The notes: a model not told the origin generated them from the sequence alone. DNA of 64,000 nucleotides from an uncultured Dokdonia sp. (GCA_947503305.1 CANNDF010000006.1:62001-126000); one strand, 5' to 3'. Numbered from the stretch's first letter, positions 36,952 to 45,765 are shown. Made by a program: numbers and translations.

Positions 36952-36960
36952 AGGTTTAAT

Positions 36961-38511
36961 TTAATTCCAAATACGTTTTATTTTTGATACAGTAACATCC
37001 TCCATTTTTGTTTTCTCACTTGTAAAAGTCATAACCGTAAAAGGTTGTTCAGGAAAGAACTGATCGGTTATGACAGTAGCTCCTTGATCTACAAAAAATT
37101 CTATAGAAGAAGCATCAAGAAATATACTGAATGTTGTACGACCATTAGAATCCAATAATGCAGGTGCTGTGTGTATTTTTTCTGCAAAACGAGGCTCAAA
37201 ATCTATTTCCCCAGAAGCACGTCTATCTATAAAAAAGGCATCTTCGTCCTTACGATACCCTATAGATAGTTTATTGTTTGGAATATTTGAAAACTGTATT
37301 TGAAAATCTTTTAGGACCCCTTCAATAGTAAAGTCGATGCGCATTTCATTAAAATTTCTGGATGTGAGTGAAAATCCATTTGTGATACTATCGTAGGTAT
37401 TTGTATCGTAGCTGTAGTTGTCTATAGTATGGACAGGGTAGCTTTTAAGATAATATGTTTTTTTATTGTGAAGTGTTAGCTTTCGCGAAAGCGTCATAGC
37501 ACTCCTCCATTCCTTAGTAGGTGTCTGTTGTGCATAATTCCAGTTACTCATCCAACCTATAAATGTGCGTTCATTGTCAGGCAAACCATTATAGGTGATA
37601 CCTGCATAGTTATCTGTTCCATAATCAATCCATTTGGGCTCTTTTTGAGTGGTGGTGAACGTTGTTCCATCAAAATCACCTACAAAATACTGTGTGCCAG
37701 AACCCCCATTGGGAGCTCCTGGATTGATACTTATGAGTAATACCCATTTGATTTGATCTGTTCCTGTTACCTGTAAAGGAAATAGATCCGGACATTCCCA
37801 AACACCTCCGTGTGCGCCTTTGTCTTTCCCAAAATCACTGAGATGTGTCCATGATTTTAAGTCTGATGAACTATAAAATTTTGCATGATCCCCAGCGACA
37901 AGTGTAAGTATCCATTGTTGCGAAGCTTCATGCCACATAACTTTAGGATCTCTAAAATCTCTGATACTGGTCGGATTTCCGATTACAGGATTACCTTTAT
38001 ACTTTGTCCATGTGTGGCCCTCATCAAGGCTATAAGCAATCCCCTGAGTCTGAAAATCATTACGCCCTGCTTTTTCACCTTCCATAAGATGGTAGGTAAA
38101 AATAGCAACCATAGGAGGATTATCTTTAGTGCCTAACCCGGACGTATTGTTAATATCCATCACAGCACTTCCAGAAAATATATATCCTAGTTTATCTGGA
38201 TATAAAGCAATAGGTTGATGTGTCCATGAAATTAGATCTGTACTTGTAGCATGTCCCCAGTGCATAGGGCCCCATACAATAGCATCGGGATAGTATTGAT
38301 AAAAAAGATGGTAAGTGCCTTTATAAAATAGTAAACCATTAGGATCATTCATCCATTTTGTAGGAGGTGTAAAATGGTATTGAGGGCGGTAGCTTTCGCG
38401 AAAATTACTGACGCTATTTTCTGGAATAGTTTCTTTTTTTATATGCGTAGTGTCTTCTTTTTTACAGCCTATACAGGATAGAAATACCAATAAAAATAGG
38501 ATAATACGCAT
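36961..38511 (-). CDS. GH32 fructan/sucrose hydrolase, lipoprotein
   Basis: The 516-residue product has a lipoprotein signal (LFLLVFLSCIGCKK; Cys16, with Cys13 as an alternative) followed by the five-bladed propeller of GH32. The catalytic set is Asp56 in WMNDPNG (nucleophile), Asp188 in RDPK (transition-state stabiliser) and Glu239 in ECPDLF (acid/base). A C-terminal beta-sandwich follows. It cleaves terminal beta-fructosyl units of levan, inulin or sucrose. Two copies of the dispersed palindrome lie inside the gene: a 5' half copy read as NFRESY before the catalytic domain, and a full copy read as TLSRKL at the end of the propeller. It heads the operon with the porter and fructokinase. Confidence 0.92.
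   Translation of the reverse strand: MRIILFLLVFLSCIGCKKEDTTHIKKETIPENSVSNFRESYRPQYHFTPPTKWMNDPNGLLFYKGTYHLFYQYYPDAIVWGPMHWGHATSTDLISWTHQPIALYPDKLGYIFSGSAVMDINNTSGLGTKDNPPMVAIFTYHLMEGEKAGRNDFQTQGIAYSLDEGHTWTKYKGNPVIGNPTSIRDFRDPKVMWHEASQQWILTLVAGDHAKFYSSSDLKSWTHLSDFGKDKGAHGGVWECPDLFPLQVTGTDQIKWVLLISINPGAPNGGSGTQYFVGDFDGTTFTTTQKEPKWIDYGTDNYAGITYNGLPDNERTFIGWMSNWNYAQQTPTKEWRSAMTLSRKLTLHNKKTYYLKSYPVHTIDNYSYDTNTYDSITNGFSLTSRNFNEMRIDFTIEGVLKDFQIQFSNIPNNKLSIGYRKDEDAFFIDRRASGEIDFEPRFAEKIHTAPALLDSNGRTTFSIFLDASSIEFFVDQGATVITDQFFPEQPFTVMTFTSEKTKMEDVTVSKIKRIWN
37479..37492. repeat. Dispersed palindrome copy 4 (in GH32 gene)
   Basis: Perfect GCTTTCGCGAAAGC inside the GH32 coding region; on the coding strand it is read as Thr-Leu-Ser-Arg-Lys-Leu. 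Confidence 0.85.
38392..38405. repeat. Dispersed palindrome copy 5, half-decayed (in GH32 gene)
   Basis: GCTTTCGCGAAAAT keeps 12 of the 14 core bases. On the coding strand it is read as Asn-Phe-Arg-Glu-Ser. Confidence 0.65.
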
Positions 38512-38532
38512 CTTTTTACTTTTGTTTAAATA

Positions 38533-38552
38533 TAATAACTAATTAGTTATTA
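38533..38552. promoter_or_regulatory. 20-bp perfect palindrome upstream of GH32
   Basis: TAATAACTAATTAGTTATTA is a perfect palindrome ending 22 bp before the GH32 start. It adjoins the LacI-type site at 38555 and may bind another regulator or fold in the leader. Confidence 0.45.
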
Positions 38553-38554
38553 AG

Positions 38555-38570
38555 ATTACAACGTTTTCGT
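38555..38570. promoter_or_regulatory. LacI-type operator between GH32 and LacI genes
   Basis: ATTACAACGTTTTCGT agrees at 13 of 16 positions with the perfect palindrome ACGAAAACGTTTTCGT found upstream of SusC at 63935. The central AACGTT is typical of LacI-family sites. It is placed to control both divergent units. Confidence 0.55.
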
Positions 38571-38633
38571 AGCAAAAAGGAATTACCTAAATTGTGAGTC
38601 TATTCCCTTACCCTTATTTTTACAATATAGATC

Positions 38634-39677
38634 ATGAAAAGAAAACTCACCTTAAAGTTAATTGCCAAAGAGCTGGATGTTTCTATCTCAACAGTTTCAA
38701 AAGCATTACGTGATAGTGCAGAGATTAGCGAGGATACACGTCAGAAAATTAAAGCCTTTGCAAAACTCTATAATTACAAGCCTAATAATATTGCACTTAG
38801 TCTTAAAAATAGAAAAACTCGTACGATAGGGATTATTATCCCTCAGATTGTACATCACTTTTTTACTACGGTAATTAGAGGGATTGAGCAAATGGCTCGG
38901 GAGCATAATTACAATGTGATTATTACATTATCTAATAATGATTTTGACAAGGAGGTACTTAATATGGAACTACTTGCAAATGGAAGTACAGATGGATTTA
39001 TTATCTCACTAGCAAAGGAAACCTTACAGAAAGATGATTTTAGACATTTGACAGAAGCTATTGATCAAGGGATGCCAGTGGTTATGTTTGATCGAATTGT
39101 AGATGAGATTCCTTGTGATAAAGTAATGATAGACGATCGTGAAGGTGCCAAAATGGGAGTACGACACTTATTAAAAACGGGATGCCGTAAAATAGCTATT
39201 ATTACAACAGAAGATTATGTAACGGTTGGAAAACTAAGGACAAAGGGGTATGTAGAAGCTCTGGAGTCTTTTGGAGTCAAAGTCAATAAAGACCTTATTC
39301 TTAGATTGGATAATATTGATCATTGTGAGAATGAATGTACTGCAAAGATCAAACACTTTTTAAAAGGGAAAGACATAGACGGTATTTTTACAGTAAACGA
39401 ACTTTTTGCAGTAAGTGCAGCAAAGTTTCTTACTGAACAAGGAAAAAAAGTTCCAGATGATGTGTCTATTGTAAGTTTTAGTGATGGAGAATTATCAAAG
39501 CATTTTATTCCTACATTAACTACGGTTAGTCAGCATGGTGAATTAATGGGTCGTAAAGCAGCAGAGCTATTAATTAATAAGCTAGAGCGACCTGAAGACG
39601 AAATAGAAGAATACACAACAGCCTATATAGATACGACGCTTATAGAGCGAGATAGTACAAATAAAATTAAAAAGTAA
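38634..39677 (+). CDS. LacI-family transcriptional regulator of sugar use
   Basis: The 347-residue product has an N-terminal LacI HTH (TLKLIAKELDVSISTVSKALRD, first 25 residues), the hinge helix region NNIALSLKNRKT and a periplasmic-binding-protein-like sensor domain from about 62. It is divergent from the GH32 operon and heads a run with beta-phosphoglucomutase (74-bp gap) and GH65 phosphorylase (38-bp gap). Sites of the LacI type lie in the divergent promoter region and upstream of the SusC gene at 63817. Confidence 0.92.
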   Translation: MKRKLTLKLIAKELDVSISTVSKALRDSAEISEDTRQKIKAFAKLYNYKPNNIALSLKNRKTRTIGIIIPQIVHHFFTTVIRGIEQMAREHNYNVIITLSNNDFDKEVLNMELLANGSTDGFIISLAKETLQKDDFRHLTEAIDQGMPVVMFDRIVDEIPCDKVMIDDREGAKMGVRHLLKTGCRKIAIITTEDYVTVGKLRTKGYVEALESFGVKVNKDLILRLDNIDHCENECTAKIKHFLKGKDIDGIFTVNELFAVSAAKFLTEQGKKVPDDVSIVSFSDGELSKHFIPTLTTVSQHGELMGRKAAELLINKLERPEDEIEEYTTAYIDTTLIERDSTNKIKK

Positions 39678-39751
39678 TAGCATAAGAATATCTCAACAGC
39701 TTATTGAGGTGTTGATACAAGGTATTTTTTAGTATACCCGTAATTTAGTTC

Positions 39752-40402
39752 ATGAAGAAAGCATTTATATTTGACCTTGACGGAGTAATTGTAGATACAG
39801 CCAAATTTCACTATCTCGCTTGGCGCAACTTAGGAAAGCAATTTTCGTATGATTTTACAGAAGAAGAAAATGAACAATTCAAAGGAGTAAGTCGAGTACG
39901 ATCTCTGGAATTGCTACTGGAAATGGCCAACTATAGCGCTACCCAAGATGAAAAAAACCAATGGCTTTCTCAAAAAAATGAGGAATATTTGAGCTATATT
40001 AATAAGATGGACGAAAGTGAGATTTTACCAGATATTCCAAGGGTTCTGGACTATTTGTGGTCAAAAAATCAAGGAGTAGCTTTAGGTAGTGCGAGTAAGA
40101 ATGCACGTCCTATTCTTAAACGATTAAATTTACTTAATAAGTTTCAGGCTATTGTAGATGGGAATGATGTTACTGCTGCAAAACCAGATCCTCAGGTATT
40201 TACTAAAGGAGCAACTGCTTTGGAAACCAGTTATGAACACTGTATTGTTTTTGAAGATTCAATTGCAGGAATACAAGCAGCAAATAGTGCTGGGATGATA
40301 AGTATCGGAATAGGAGAAGCATCCGTATTACATGAAGCCGATTATGTTTTTTCAGATTTCACAGAAATATCAAACAATTTTTTAGATCAATTGATGGCAT
40401 AA
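39752..40402 (+). CDS. pgmB: Beta-phosphoglucomutase (HAD superfamily)
   Basis: The 216-residue product is a HAD phosphatase-fold mutase: FDLDGVIVDTAKFHYLAW at the N terminus holds the nucleophile Asp8 and acid/base Asp10; GSASKN is motif II and KPDPQVF/VFEDSIAGIQAA motifs III and IV. It converts beta-glucose 1-phosphate to glucose 6-phosphate, the product of the inverting GH65 phosphorylase encoded immediately downstream. Confidence 0.92.
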   Translation: MKKAFIFDLDGVIVDTAKFHYLAWRNLGKQFSYDFTEEENEQFKGVSRVRSLELLLEMANYSATQDEKNQWLSQKNEEYLSYINKMDESEILPDIPRVLDYLWSKNQGVALGSASKNARPILKRLNLLNKFQAIVDGNDVTAAKPDPQVFTKGATALETSYEHCIVFEDSIAGIQAANSAGMISIGIGEASVLHEADYVFSDFTEISNNFLDQLMA

Positions 40403-40440
40403 TCTTTTGATATTATACTAACCCATAGACGCATAAAATC

Positions 40441-42768
40441 ATGCATTTAGAATACATTCTTCCCAACCCATGGTCTATCATCGAAGATGGATGGAATCCT
40501 GAACATGTAAAATCTTCAGAAAGTTTAATGAGTATTGGTAATGGTACCATGGGACAACGTGCAAACTTTGAAGAAGAGTATAGTGGAGCTACTTTTCAAG
40601 GAAGTTATATAGGAGGTGTATACTACCCAGATAAAACCCGTGTCGGTTGGTGGAAAAATGGGTATCCAGAATATTTTGCAAAAGTGATCAATGCACCGAG
40701 CTGGATAGGAATCAAAGTAAAAATTAACGGAGAGGCATTAGATTTACATACCTGTGTTTCTATAGAGAACTTCAGTCGCTCTCTTGATATGAAGACGGGA
40801 GTATTGCACCGTAGTTTTGAGGCTACATTACAAAACGGAATCAAAGTAGCTGTAAAAGCCATGCGTTTCCTCAGTTTAGCACTAGATGAAATAGGAGCCA
40901 TACAGTATGAAGTGACTTTACTTAATCAGGAAGGAACAGTAAGTTATGAACCTTATATTGATAGTGGTATTACAAACGAAGATTCTAATTGGGATGATCA
41001 GTTTTGGAAGACTGTAAATGTAAGTGAAGATAATGAGAAGGCCTTTATTAGAGCACATACCATGAAAACTCATTTTCATGTATGTACTATGATGAGTAGT
41101 GCATTGTATGTAGAGGGGAGAGCGGTTACGCTTTCGCGAAAGCGTGCTTCAAAAACAACCTATCAAGGGGATGTAGGTAACAAACAAGAGGTAGAGACGT
41201 ATATAGGGCATTTTTATGAGACCCATATCAAGGAAGGAGAGACATTTACGATCCATAAATTTGGAGGGTATGTAACCGATCTTAATCACCCTAAAGAATC
41301 TCTTATAGAAGTAGCCAAAAATGTATTAAACAAAGCTGCATCTATAGGGTTTGATGCACTGTTGAAAACCCAAAAAGAAGACTGGAATTCTATCTGGTCT
41401 ATGGCAGATATTACGATAGATGGAGATATAAAAGCACAACAGGGAATACGATTTAATATCTTTCAACTCAATCAGACCTATTCGGGGAAAGATGCTCGAT
41501 TAAATATAGGTCCTAAAGGATTTACGGGAGAGAAATATGGAGGATCTACCTATTGGGATACAGAGGCATATTGTATTCCGTTTTATATGGCTACAAAAGA
41601 TCAGCAAGTAGCTCGTAATTTATTAAAATATAGATATGAGCAATTAGGTAAGGCTATAGAGAATGCAGGAAAACTTGGATTTGTAAATGGTGCCGCCTTG
41701 TATCCTATGGTAACCATGAATGGAGAAGAATGTCATAACGAATGGGAGATTACTTTTGAGGAAATACATCGTAATGGCTCTATGGTCTATGCAATTCATA
41801 ATTATGAACGTTATACAGGAGATACGAGCTATATTCCAGAAATGGGACTAGAAGTTATTATTGGTGTTGCTCGTTTCTGGAAACAACGTTTTACATGGTC
41901 TGCAGATAAACAACAATATGTAATGCTTGGGGTTACCGGACCTAATGAATATGAGAACAATGTAAATAATAACTGGTATACTAATTATATTGCAAAATGG
42001 TGTTTGGAATACGCCTTTGCAAAAGCAAACCTTGTCAAACAAAACCATACGACAGATTATAACCGTATTGTTTCTAAAACAGGTTTATCAGAAACTGAGA
42101 TTGCACAATGGCAAGATATAGCTTCTAATGTCTATTTTCCATATAGTGATACCCATGAGGTATACTTACAGCAAGATGGGTTTTTAGATAAAGAGTTAAT
42201 TACTGTTGTAGATTTACCTACTTCACAACGCCCTATTAATCAAAAATGGTCTTGGGACCGTATTTTACGATCACCATATATCAAACAAGCAGATACCCTG
42301 CAAGGGTTTTACTTTTTTGAAGATCATTTTACAACAGAACAATTAGAAAAGCATTTTGATTTTTATGAACCCTTTACGGTACATGAAAGTTCATTATCTC
42401 CCTGTGTTCATGCAATCCAAGCGGCAAAATTAGGTCGTATGGAACAAGCCTATACTTTTTACTTGCGGACCTCTAGATTAGATCTGGATGATTACAATAA
42501 AGAAGTAGAAGAAGGCTTACATATTACCAGTATGGCTGGAACATGGATGAGTGTGGTCGAAGGTTTTGGAGGAATGCGTATACATGATGGAAAACTTTCG
42601 TTTGCTCCTCAAATTCCAGATGCTTGGGAGCGTTATTCATTTAATATAAATTATAGAGGTCAAATTCTAAATGTTGAGGTAACCAAAGACGGTGCTCAGT
42701 TTAGTATTGACCAAGGAGATGCTCTTGATATCTGGGTACATGGAGAACTCAAGAAGGTAACTATGTAA
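40441..42768 (+). CDS. GH65 glycoside phosphorylase (maltose/kojibiose/trehalose type)
   Basis: The 775-residue product has the GH65 N-terminal beta-sandwich, the (alpha/alpha)6 catalytic barrel and the C-terminal beta-sheet domain (GMRIHDGKLSFAPQIPDAW). The segment GEECHNEWEITFEEIHRNG around residues 430-445 holds the family general-acid Glu. It phosphorolyses an alpha-glucoside with inversion to beta-glucose 1-phosphate, and sits directly after the beta-phosphoglucomutase gene, which matches this chemistry. It lacks a signal peptide, so it acts in the cytoplasm on imported disaccharide. A perfect copy of the dispersed palindrome is read inside the N-terminal domain as TLSRKRA. The exact glucoside cannot be told. 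Confidence 0.9.
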   Translation: MHLEYILPNPWSIIEDGWNPEHVKSSESLMSIGNGTMGQRANFEEEYSGATFQGSYIGGVYYPDKTRVGWWKNGYPEYFAKVINAPSWIGIKVKINGEALDLHTCVSIENFSRSLDMKTGVLHRSFEATLQNGIKVAVKAMRFLSLALDEIGAIQYEVTLLNQEGTVSYEPYIDSGITNEDSNWDDQFWKTVNVSEDNEKAFIRAHTMKTHFHVCTMMSSALYVEGRAVTLSRKRASKTTYQGDVGNKQEVETYIGHFYETHIKEGETFTIHKFGGYVTDLNHPKESLIEVAKNVLNKAASIGFDALLKTQKEDWNSIWSMADITIDGDIKAQQGIRFNIFQLNQTYSGKDARLNIGPKGFTGEKYGGSTYWDTEAYCIPFYMATKDQQVARNLLKYRYEQLGKAIENAGKLGFVNGAALYPMVTMNGEECHNEWEITFEEIHRNGSMVYAIHNYERYTGDTSYIPEMGLEVIIGVARFWKQRFTWSADKQQYVMLGVTGPNEYENNVNNNWYTNYIAKWCLEYAFAKANLVKQNHTTDYNRIVSKTGLSETEIAQWQDIASNVYFPYSDTHEVYLQQDGFLDKELITVVDLPTSQRPINQKWSWDRILRSPYIKQADTLQGFYFFEDHFTTEQLEKHFDFYEPFTVHESSLSPCVHAIQAAKLGRMEQAYTFYLRTSRLDLDDYNKEVEEGLHITSMAGTWMSVVEGFGGMRIHDGKLSFAPQIPDAWERYSFNINYRGQILNVEVTKDGAQFSIDQGDALDIWVHGELKKVTM
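41128..41145. repeat. Dispersed palindrome copy 6 (in GH65 gene)
   Basis: An 18-bp perfect palindrome (GCTTTCGCGAAAGC with AC/GT extensions) inside GH65, read as Thr-Leu-Ser-Arg-Lys-Arg. Confidence 0.85.
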
Positions 42769-42850
42769 ATACGCCTTCACACGCCGAAATCATTATAAAC
42801 AGAATAATTTATAGCGATTTACAACCTATTCTCACAGGGCGTTTTTTCCA

Positions 42851-42908
42851 TTTATTACACAAAAGATAACAGTTATTCCCTATATCTCCCGAATATTACA
42901 TTACCTCC
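42851..42908 (+). repeat. 58-bp repeat, left copy, upstream of the OmpH-like gene
   Basis: This copy and the reverse complement of 45907-45965 share TTTATTACACAAAA at one end and a 27-bp perfect block (ATATCTCCCGAATATTACATTACCTCC, given here by its ends ATATCTCC and TTACCTCC) at the other, with a variable middle and one indel. Each copy stands upstream of a gene pointing away from it in the same sense, 74 bp before the OmpH-like gene here. Confidence 0.7.
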
Positions 42909-42982
42909 TTATTTTTTAATATTCAAAAATGGTTTTTATAGCTTTAGGGTATATTATAGCACTAAATTATTAATTGTAATTA

Positions 42983-43516
42983 ATGAGTAAATTATCATTT
43001 CTTATAGCCTTACTAGCACTATTCATTAGTGTATTATCATTTTGTTTTTTTAAGGAATCATCACATCTGGTATATGTAGATGTCAATAAATTATTAGAAG
43101 GGTATGAAGGGGCAGTTTTTGCACGTGCAGATTTTGAAAAAAAAGAAACTGCCATGCGTGCCAATGTAGACAGTCTTTTAAGTAACTGGCAACAGGAATT
43201 AAAGGAGTATGAAAAGGAGCGTGCTTCCATGAGTGCAAAAGAATTAAAACTTAAACAAGAGCTACTTAGTAATAAGCAACAGCAGATTAATAGCTACCAG
43301 CAAGCCACACAAAAACAGTTACAAGAAGAAGATCAGAAGGCTACCCAGACAGTGATTAATGATATTAATGATTTTGTAAAATCCTATGGTAAAGACCATG
43401 GGCATCGCATCATTTTAGGAGCAACGGGTAGTGGGACGATTATGTATGCAGATGAGGGGGCAGATCTTACAGATGAGATTTTAGAAAAACTCAATGCATC
43501 TTTTAATGGAGAATAG
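42983..43516 (+). CDS. OmpH/Skp-like secreted coiled-coil protein
   Basis: The 177-residue product has an N-terminal membrane or signal segment (LSFLIALLALFISVLSFCFF) followed by YVDVNKLLEGYEGA, a long charged coiled coil over about 50-125 (rich in Lys, Glu and Gln) and a C-terminal TGSGTIMYADEGADLTDEILEKLN, the typical OmpH ending. OmpH/Skp proteins are periplasmic chaperones, but this is not in the usual bamA-skp setting and may serve a local function. The stop overlaps the start of a frame-broken lipoprotein gene by 11 bp. Confidence 0.85.
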   Translation: MSKLSFLIALLALFISVLSFCFFKESSHLVYVDVNKLLEGYEGAVFARADFEKKETAMRANVDSLLSNWQQELKEYEKERASMSAKELKLKQELLSNKQQQINSYQQATQKQLQEEDQKATQTVINDINDFVKSYGKDHGHRIILGATGSGTIMYADEGADLTDEILEKLNASFNGE

Positions 43517-44107
43517 TTTCAAGTACATACTTGTTTTTTTGGACTCTTATTTATAAGTTCCTGTGGGCAATCGTCTTTTGATACCGAAGAAGCACTATGG
43601 GAATATCTCAAAGATGAAGATAATGGCTACCTGCAAAAAAGAGTATTAGAGGTATAGATTATAATCTGTTTTATAAGCCTACAGATCTATTAGTCCTTCA
43701 GGAAATAGGAGACGAGAAAGATCCCTTGCTCATAGATAGTTTACGTAGGAAGTATAGCTTATGTGTATTTCAATCTATCGATGTCTCGTGGTAATCAAGA
43801 GTTATTAAATAGTGTAGCTGGCGATAGACAGCAATTTGGAGCCATGGTACAACAATTGGCGTTTGGGATGCACGATAAAATACATCTATATACAGAAAAA
43901 AAAGATACCATCCCTATGGTAGATTATATATACCCTCGGATGTATGGAATGAGTAAAAATACCTCCTTGCTGTTGGTCTATCCCAGAGAAGACATTATCA
44001 ACGCACAAGAAGTGAATCTTACGATAGAAGACTTGGGATTTGGAACGGGGGAAGTACGGTTTACTCAGAAAGGGCATCAAATAAAAAATCAACCGAAATT
44101 ATATTAA
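43506..44107 (+). pseudogene. Frame-broken lipoprotein gene (three frameshifts)
   Basis: Beginning with ATG at 43506, the frame reads MENSFKYILV and shifts at a T7 tract (43534-43540); the next frame gives FFGLLFISSCGQSS, a lipoprotein signal, and continues with FDTEEALWEYLKDEDNGYLQKRV until a TAG at 43655. A third frame gives GIDYNLFYKPTDLLVLQEIGDEKD up to about 43755, after which a return to the second frame gives YFNLSMSRGNQELLNS and runs to the stop at 44107. Joined, these would make a lipoprotein of about 200 residues. The many intact multi-kilobase genes nearby argue against sequencing error as the cause, but that cannot be excluded. Confidence 0.7.
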
Positions 44108-44109
44108 AC

Positions 44110-44354
44110 ATGAATAAGATTAAAAAACAGGTCTAGTAGGAATTTTGATAGGGATACTTTTTTTCAGTTGTTCTGATGATGATTGTGATGGCACAGAAGT
44201 AATGATAGGTAATGAATTACAATGTATAGAAGGTTTTGGAGAAGTATCTGATTTTGAGTTGAATGCCTATTGTTATCATGATAATTATGGTTTAATTCAG
44301 TTTACTGATAATGGATGGATAACAAATCATGGAGTTTCAATACTTGTAGAATAG
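44110..44354 (+). pseudogene. Frame-broken small lipoprotein gene
   Basis: ATG at 44110 reads MNKIKK and then meets a stop. Dropping one A from the A6 tract at 44122-44127 gives a signal GLVGILIGILFFSCSDDD, a lipobox with acidic residues after the cysteine, and a frame to the stop at 44354 (about 80 residues, aromatic-rich C terminus). It lies 3 bp after the previous broken gene. The acidic residues after the cysteine resemble flavobacterial surface-lipoprotein signals. Confidence 0.6.
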
Positions 44355-44377
44355 TTTTAAATAAAAAGTAATTACTA

Positions 44378-44665
44378 ATGTATCGTATACGTATTATACT
44401 GTTTTGTTTTATAGGACTGTCTTCCATGAAGATGACAGCTCAGTTTGGGTCTTCATTAACTAAGACAAAACTAGTCTTTAAGAATGGAAAAGAAATTAAT
44501 GGAGAAGGACGACTAGCTAATGGTGCAACGGAAGTTAGAGTTGCATCTGGTTTATCTGTACATCCGACAATAGTAAGAGCTCTTAGTAAGCGTGCTGGTG
44601 CAGGAGAGAAGTTTGTAGGATTTGAAATAACTTCTGGTTGGCGTACTTGGTATTACTGGAAATAG
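44378..44665 (+). CDS. Small secreted protein of unknown function
   Basis: The 95-residue product has a signal peptide (MYRIRIILFCFIGLSSMKMTAQ) and a short basic mature part (LTKTKLVFKNGKEINGEGRL). No family is recognised. It may be a whole small gene or the surviving front part of a larger one, since it lies among broken genes. Confidence 0.5.
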   Translation: MYRIRIILFCFIGLSSMKMTAQFGSSLTKTKLVFKNGKEINGEGRLANGATEVRVASGLSVHPTIVRALSKRAGAGEKFVGFEITSGWRTWYYWK

Positions 44666-44694
44666 ATTTATACTCACAAAATCTCTATAAATAT

Positions 44695-45096
44695 ATGAAA
44701 ATAGAATATTTAAAAAAATGGATAAAACAGAATAGGTTAATTGAATTTGCAGGTCGTCATTTTATCGATGACAATTCAGATGTTGTTCAAAACTTGAGAA
44801 ATCAAGGCGAAAAAGCATTATTAGGAATTAAACAAAATAATAATATTTATACAATATTGGGTGAAAATGCGGTTTTTTACTCAACAGCAACAGGAGGTAG
44901 AGGGAAAATATCACTTGATGATTTCTCAAATGTTTTACAAGATTATGGCTTAAAGAAAGGAAAGATTTTTAGCAGTTTTAAGTACTTGAAAATTAATAAA
45001 GAAGAAAGTATTTGGTTAAAAAACAAACGAACTATGAGCGCTCTATGGAATACAGTAATATGGTTAGAAAGAGAAGCAAAGTTATCTGATAACTAA
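44695..45096 (+). CDS. Hypothetical cytoplasmic protein, 133 aa
   Basis: The start chosen (ATG at 44695) gives MKIEYLKKWIKQNRLIEFAG; the frame is open 57 bp further up but overlaps the previous gene. The product is charged and lacks a signal. No family is recognised. It is followed by a strong hairpin at 45138 related to those at the end of the RHS operon, so it might be an orphan cassette gene. Confidence 0.55.
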   Translation: MKIEYLKKWIKQNRLIEFAGRHFIDDNSDVVQNLRNQGEKALLGIKQNNNIYTILGENAVFYSTATGGRGKISLDDFSNVLQDYGLKKGKIFSSFKYLKINKEESIWLKNKRTMSALWNTVIWLEREAKLSDN

Positions 45097-45137
45097 TTAG
45101 CTAGTGTGTCAAAATGGTTCTTTTTTAATATATGATT

Positions 45138-45181
45138 ACACCCTGCTAGCACTTCGTAAATAATGAGTGTTAGCAGGGTGT
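45138..45181. terminator. Strong hairpin related to the RHS-associated repeats
   Basis: ACACCCTGCTAGCACT (45138-45153) pairs with AGTGTTAGCAGGGTGT (45166-45181), 16 bp with one G-T pair and a 12-nt loop. The word CTGCTAGCACT is shared with the repeats at 9435 and 9585. It lies between convergent genes and would stop transcripts from both sides. Confidence 0.6.
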
Positions 45182-45219
45182 AAAATAATAGTAATAAGGA
45201 TGTTTTTAAAGGATAGCTA

Positions 45220-45765
45220 TTAATCTACATAGGTTCCATCAAATTCTACCCAATCTGACCATTCATTATGGCATGTAAATCGTATTCTAAACCTACTTTC
45301 TAGATGAATATTGTTAATACTTTTAGATGAAATCTGAAACACTGGATTTGCATCTGTAGAATCATAAGTAGAAATAAAATTATATATCATATTAGGATCC
45401 CAAATTTTAGTTCCGTTAAAATCATAGAAAAATCCTTGAAATTGAATTTCATAAGGAATGAGCCCAGGAGGACAGATTTGTGGAGGTGGGAAGGGGCAAT
45501 AAATATTAAAATCCCATCCTATGACTGTATATCCTGTTGTTGTAGTATTTAAAATATGAAACCCTAGATCAGAAAAGGTGCCTATATTACAATTAGTAAA
45601 CTTTTTTTCAGAAGAAAAAGTGGATGAATCACTATGCATGTTTTCCGATGATCCTTCATTATTGAGGATTAATTGCTCTTCTAAGGATTCTATTTCATCA
45701 TCCTGAGAGCAGGATACTATTAATAGTAAACAAAATACGATAGATGCTAACTTAATTTTTTTCAT
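45220..45765 (-). CDS. Lipoprotein of unknown function with surface-export-like signal
   Basis: The 181-residue product has a lipoprotein signal (KLASIVFCLLLIVSCS, Cys19) followed by CSQDDEIESLE. Acidic residues right after the cysteine are known in flavobacteria as a lipoprotein export signal, so it may reach the cell surface. The mature part contains a Pro-rich, Cys-containing stretch (YCPFPPPQICPPG) and a C-terminal domain of likely beta structure. No family is recognised. The right copy of the 58-bp repeat lies 141 bp upstream. Confidence 0.7.
   Translation of the reverse strand: MKKIKLASIVFCLLLIVSCSQDDEIESLEEQLILNNEGSSENMHSDSSTFSSEKKFTNCNIGTFSDLGFHILNTTTTGYTVIGWDFNIYCPFPPPQICPPGLIPYEIQFQGFFYDFNGTKIWDPNMIYNFISTYDSTDANPVFQISSKSINNIHLESRFRIRFTCHNEWSDWVEFDGTYVD

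Noticed and set aside
43506-44354. Frameshifts as plain sequencing errors
   Set aside because: Possible, but four shifts within 850 bp are unlikely when more than 20 kb of neighbouring long frames with many homopolymers are intact. Left open as a caution.
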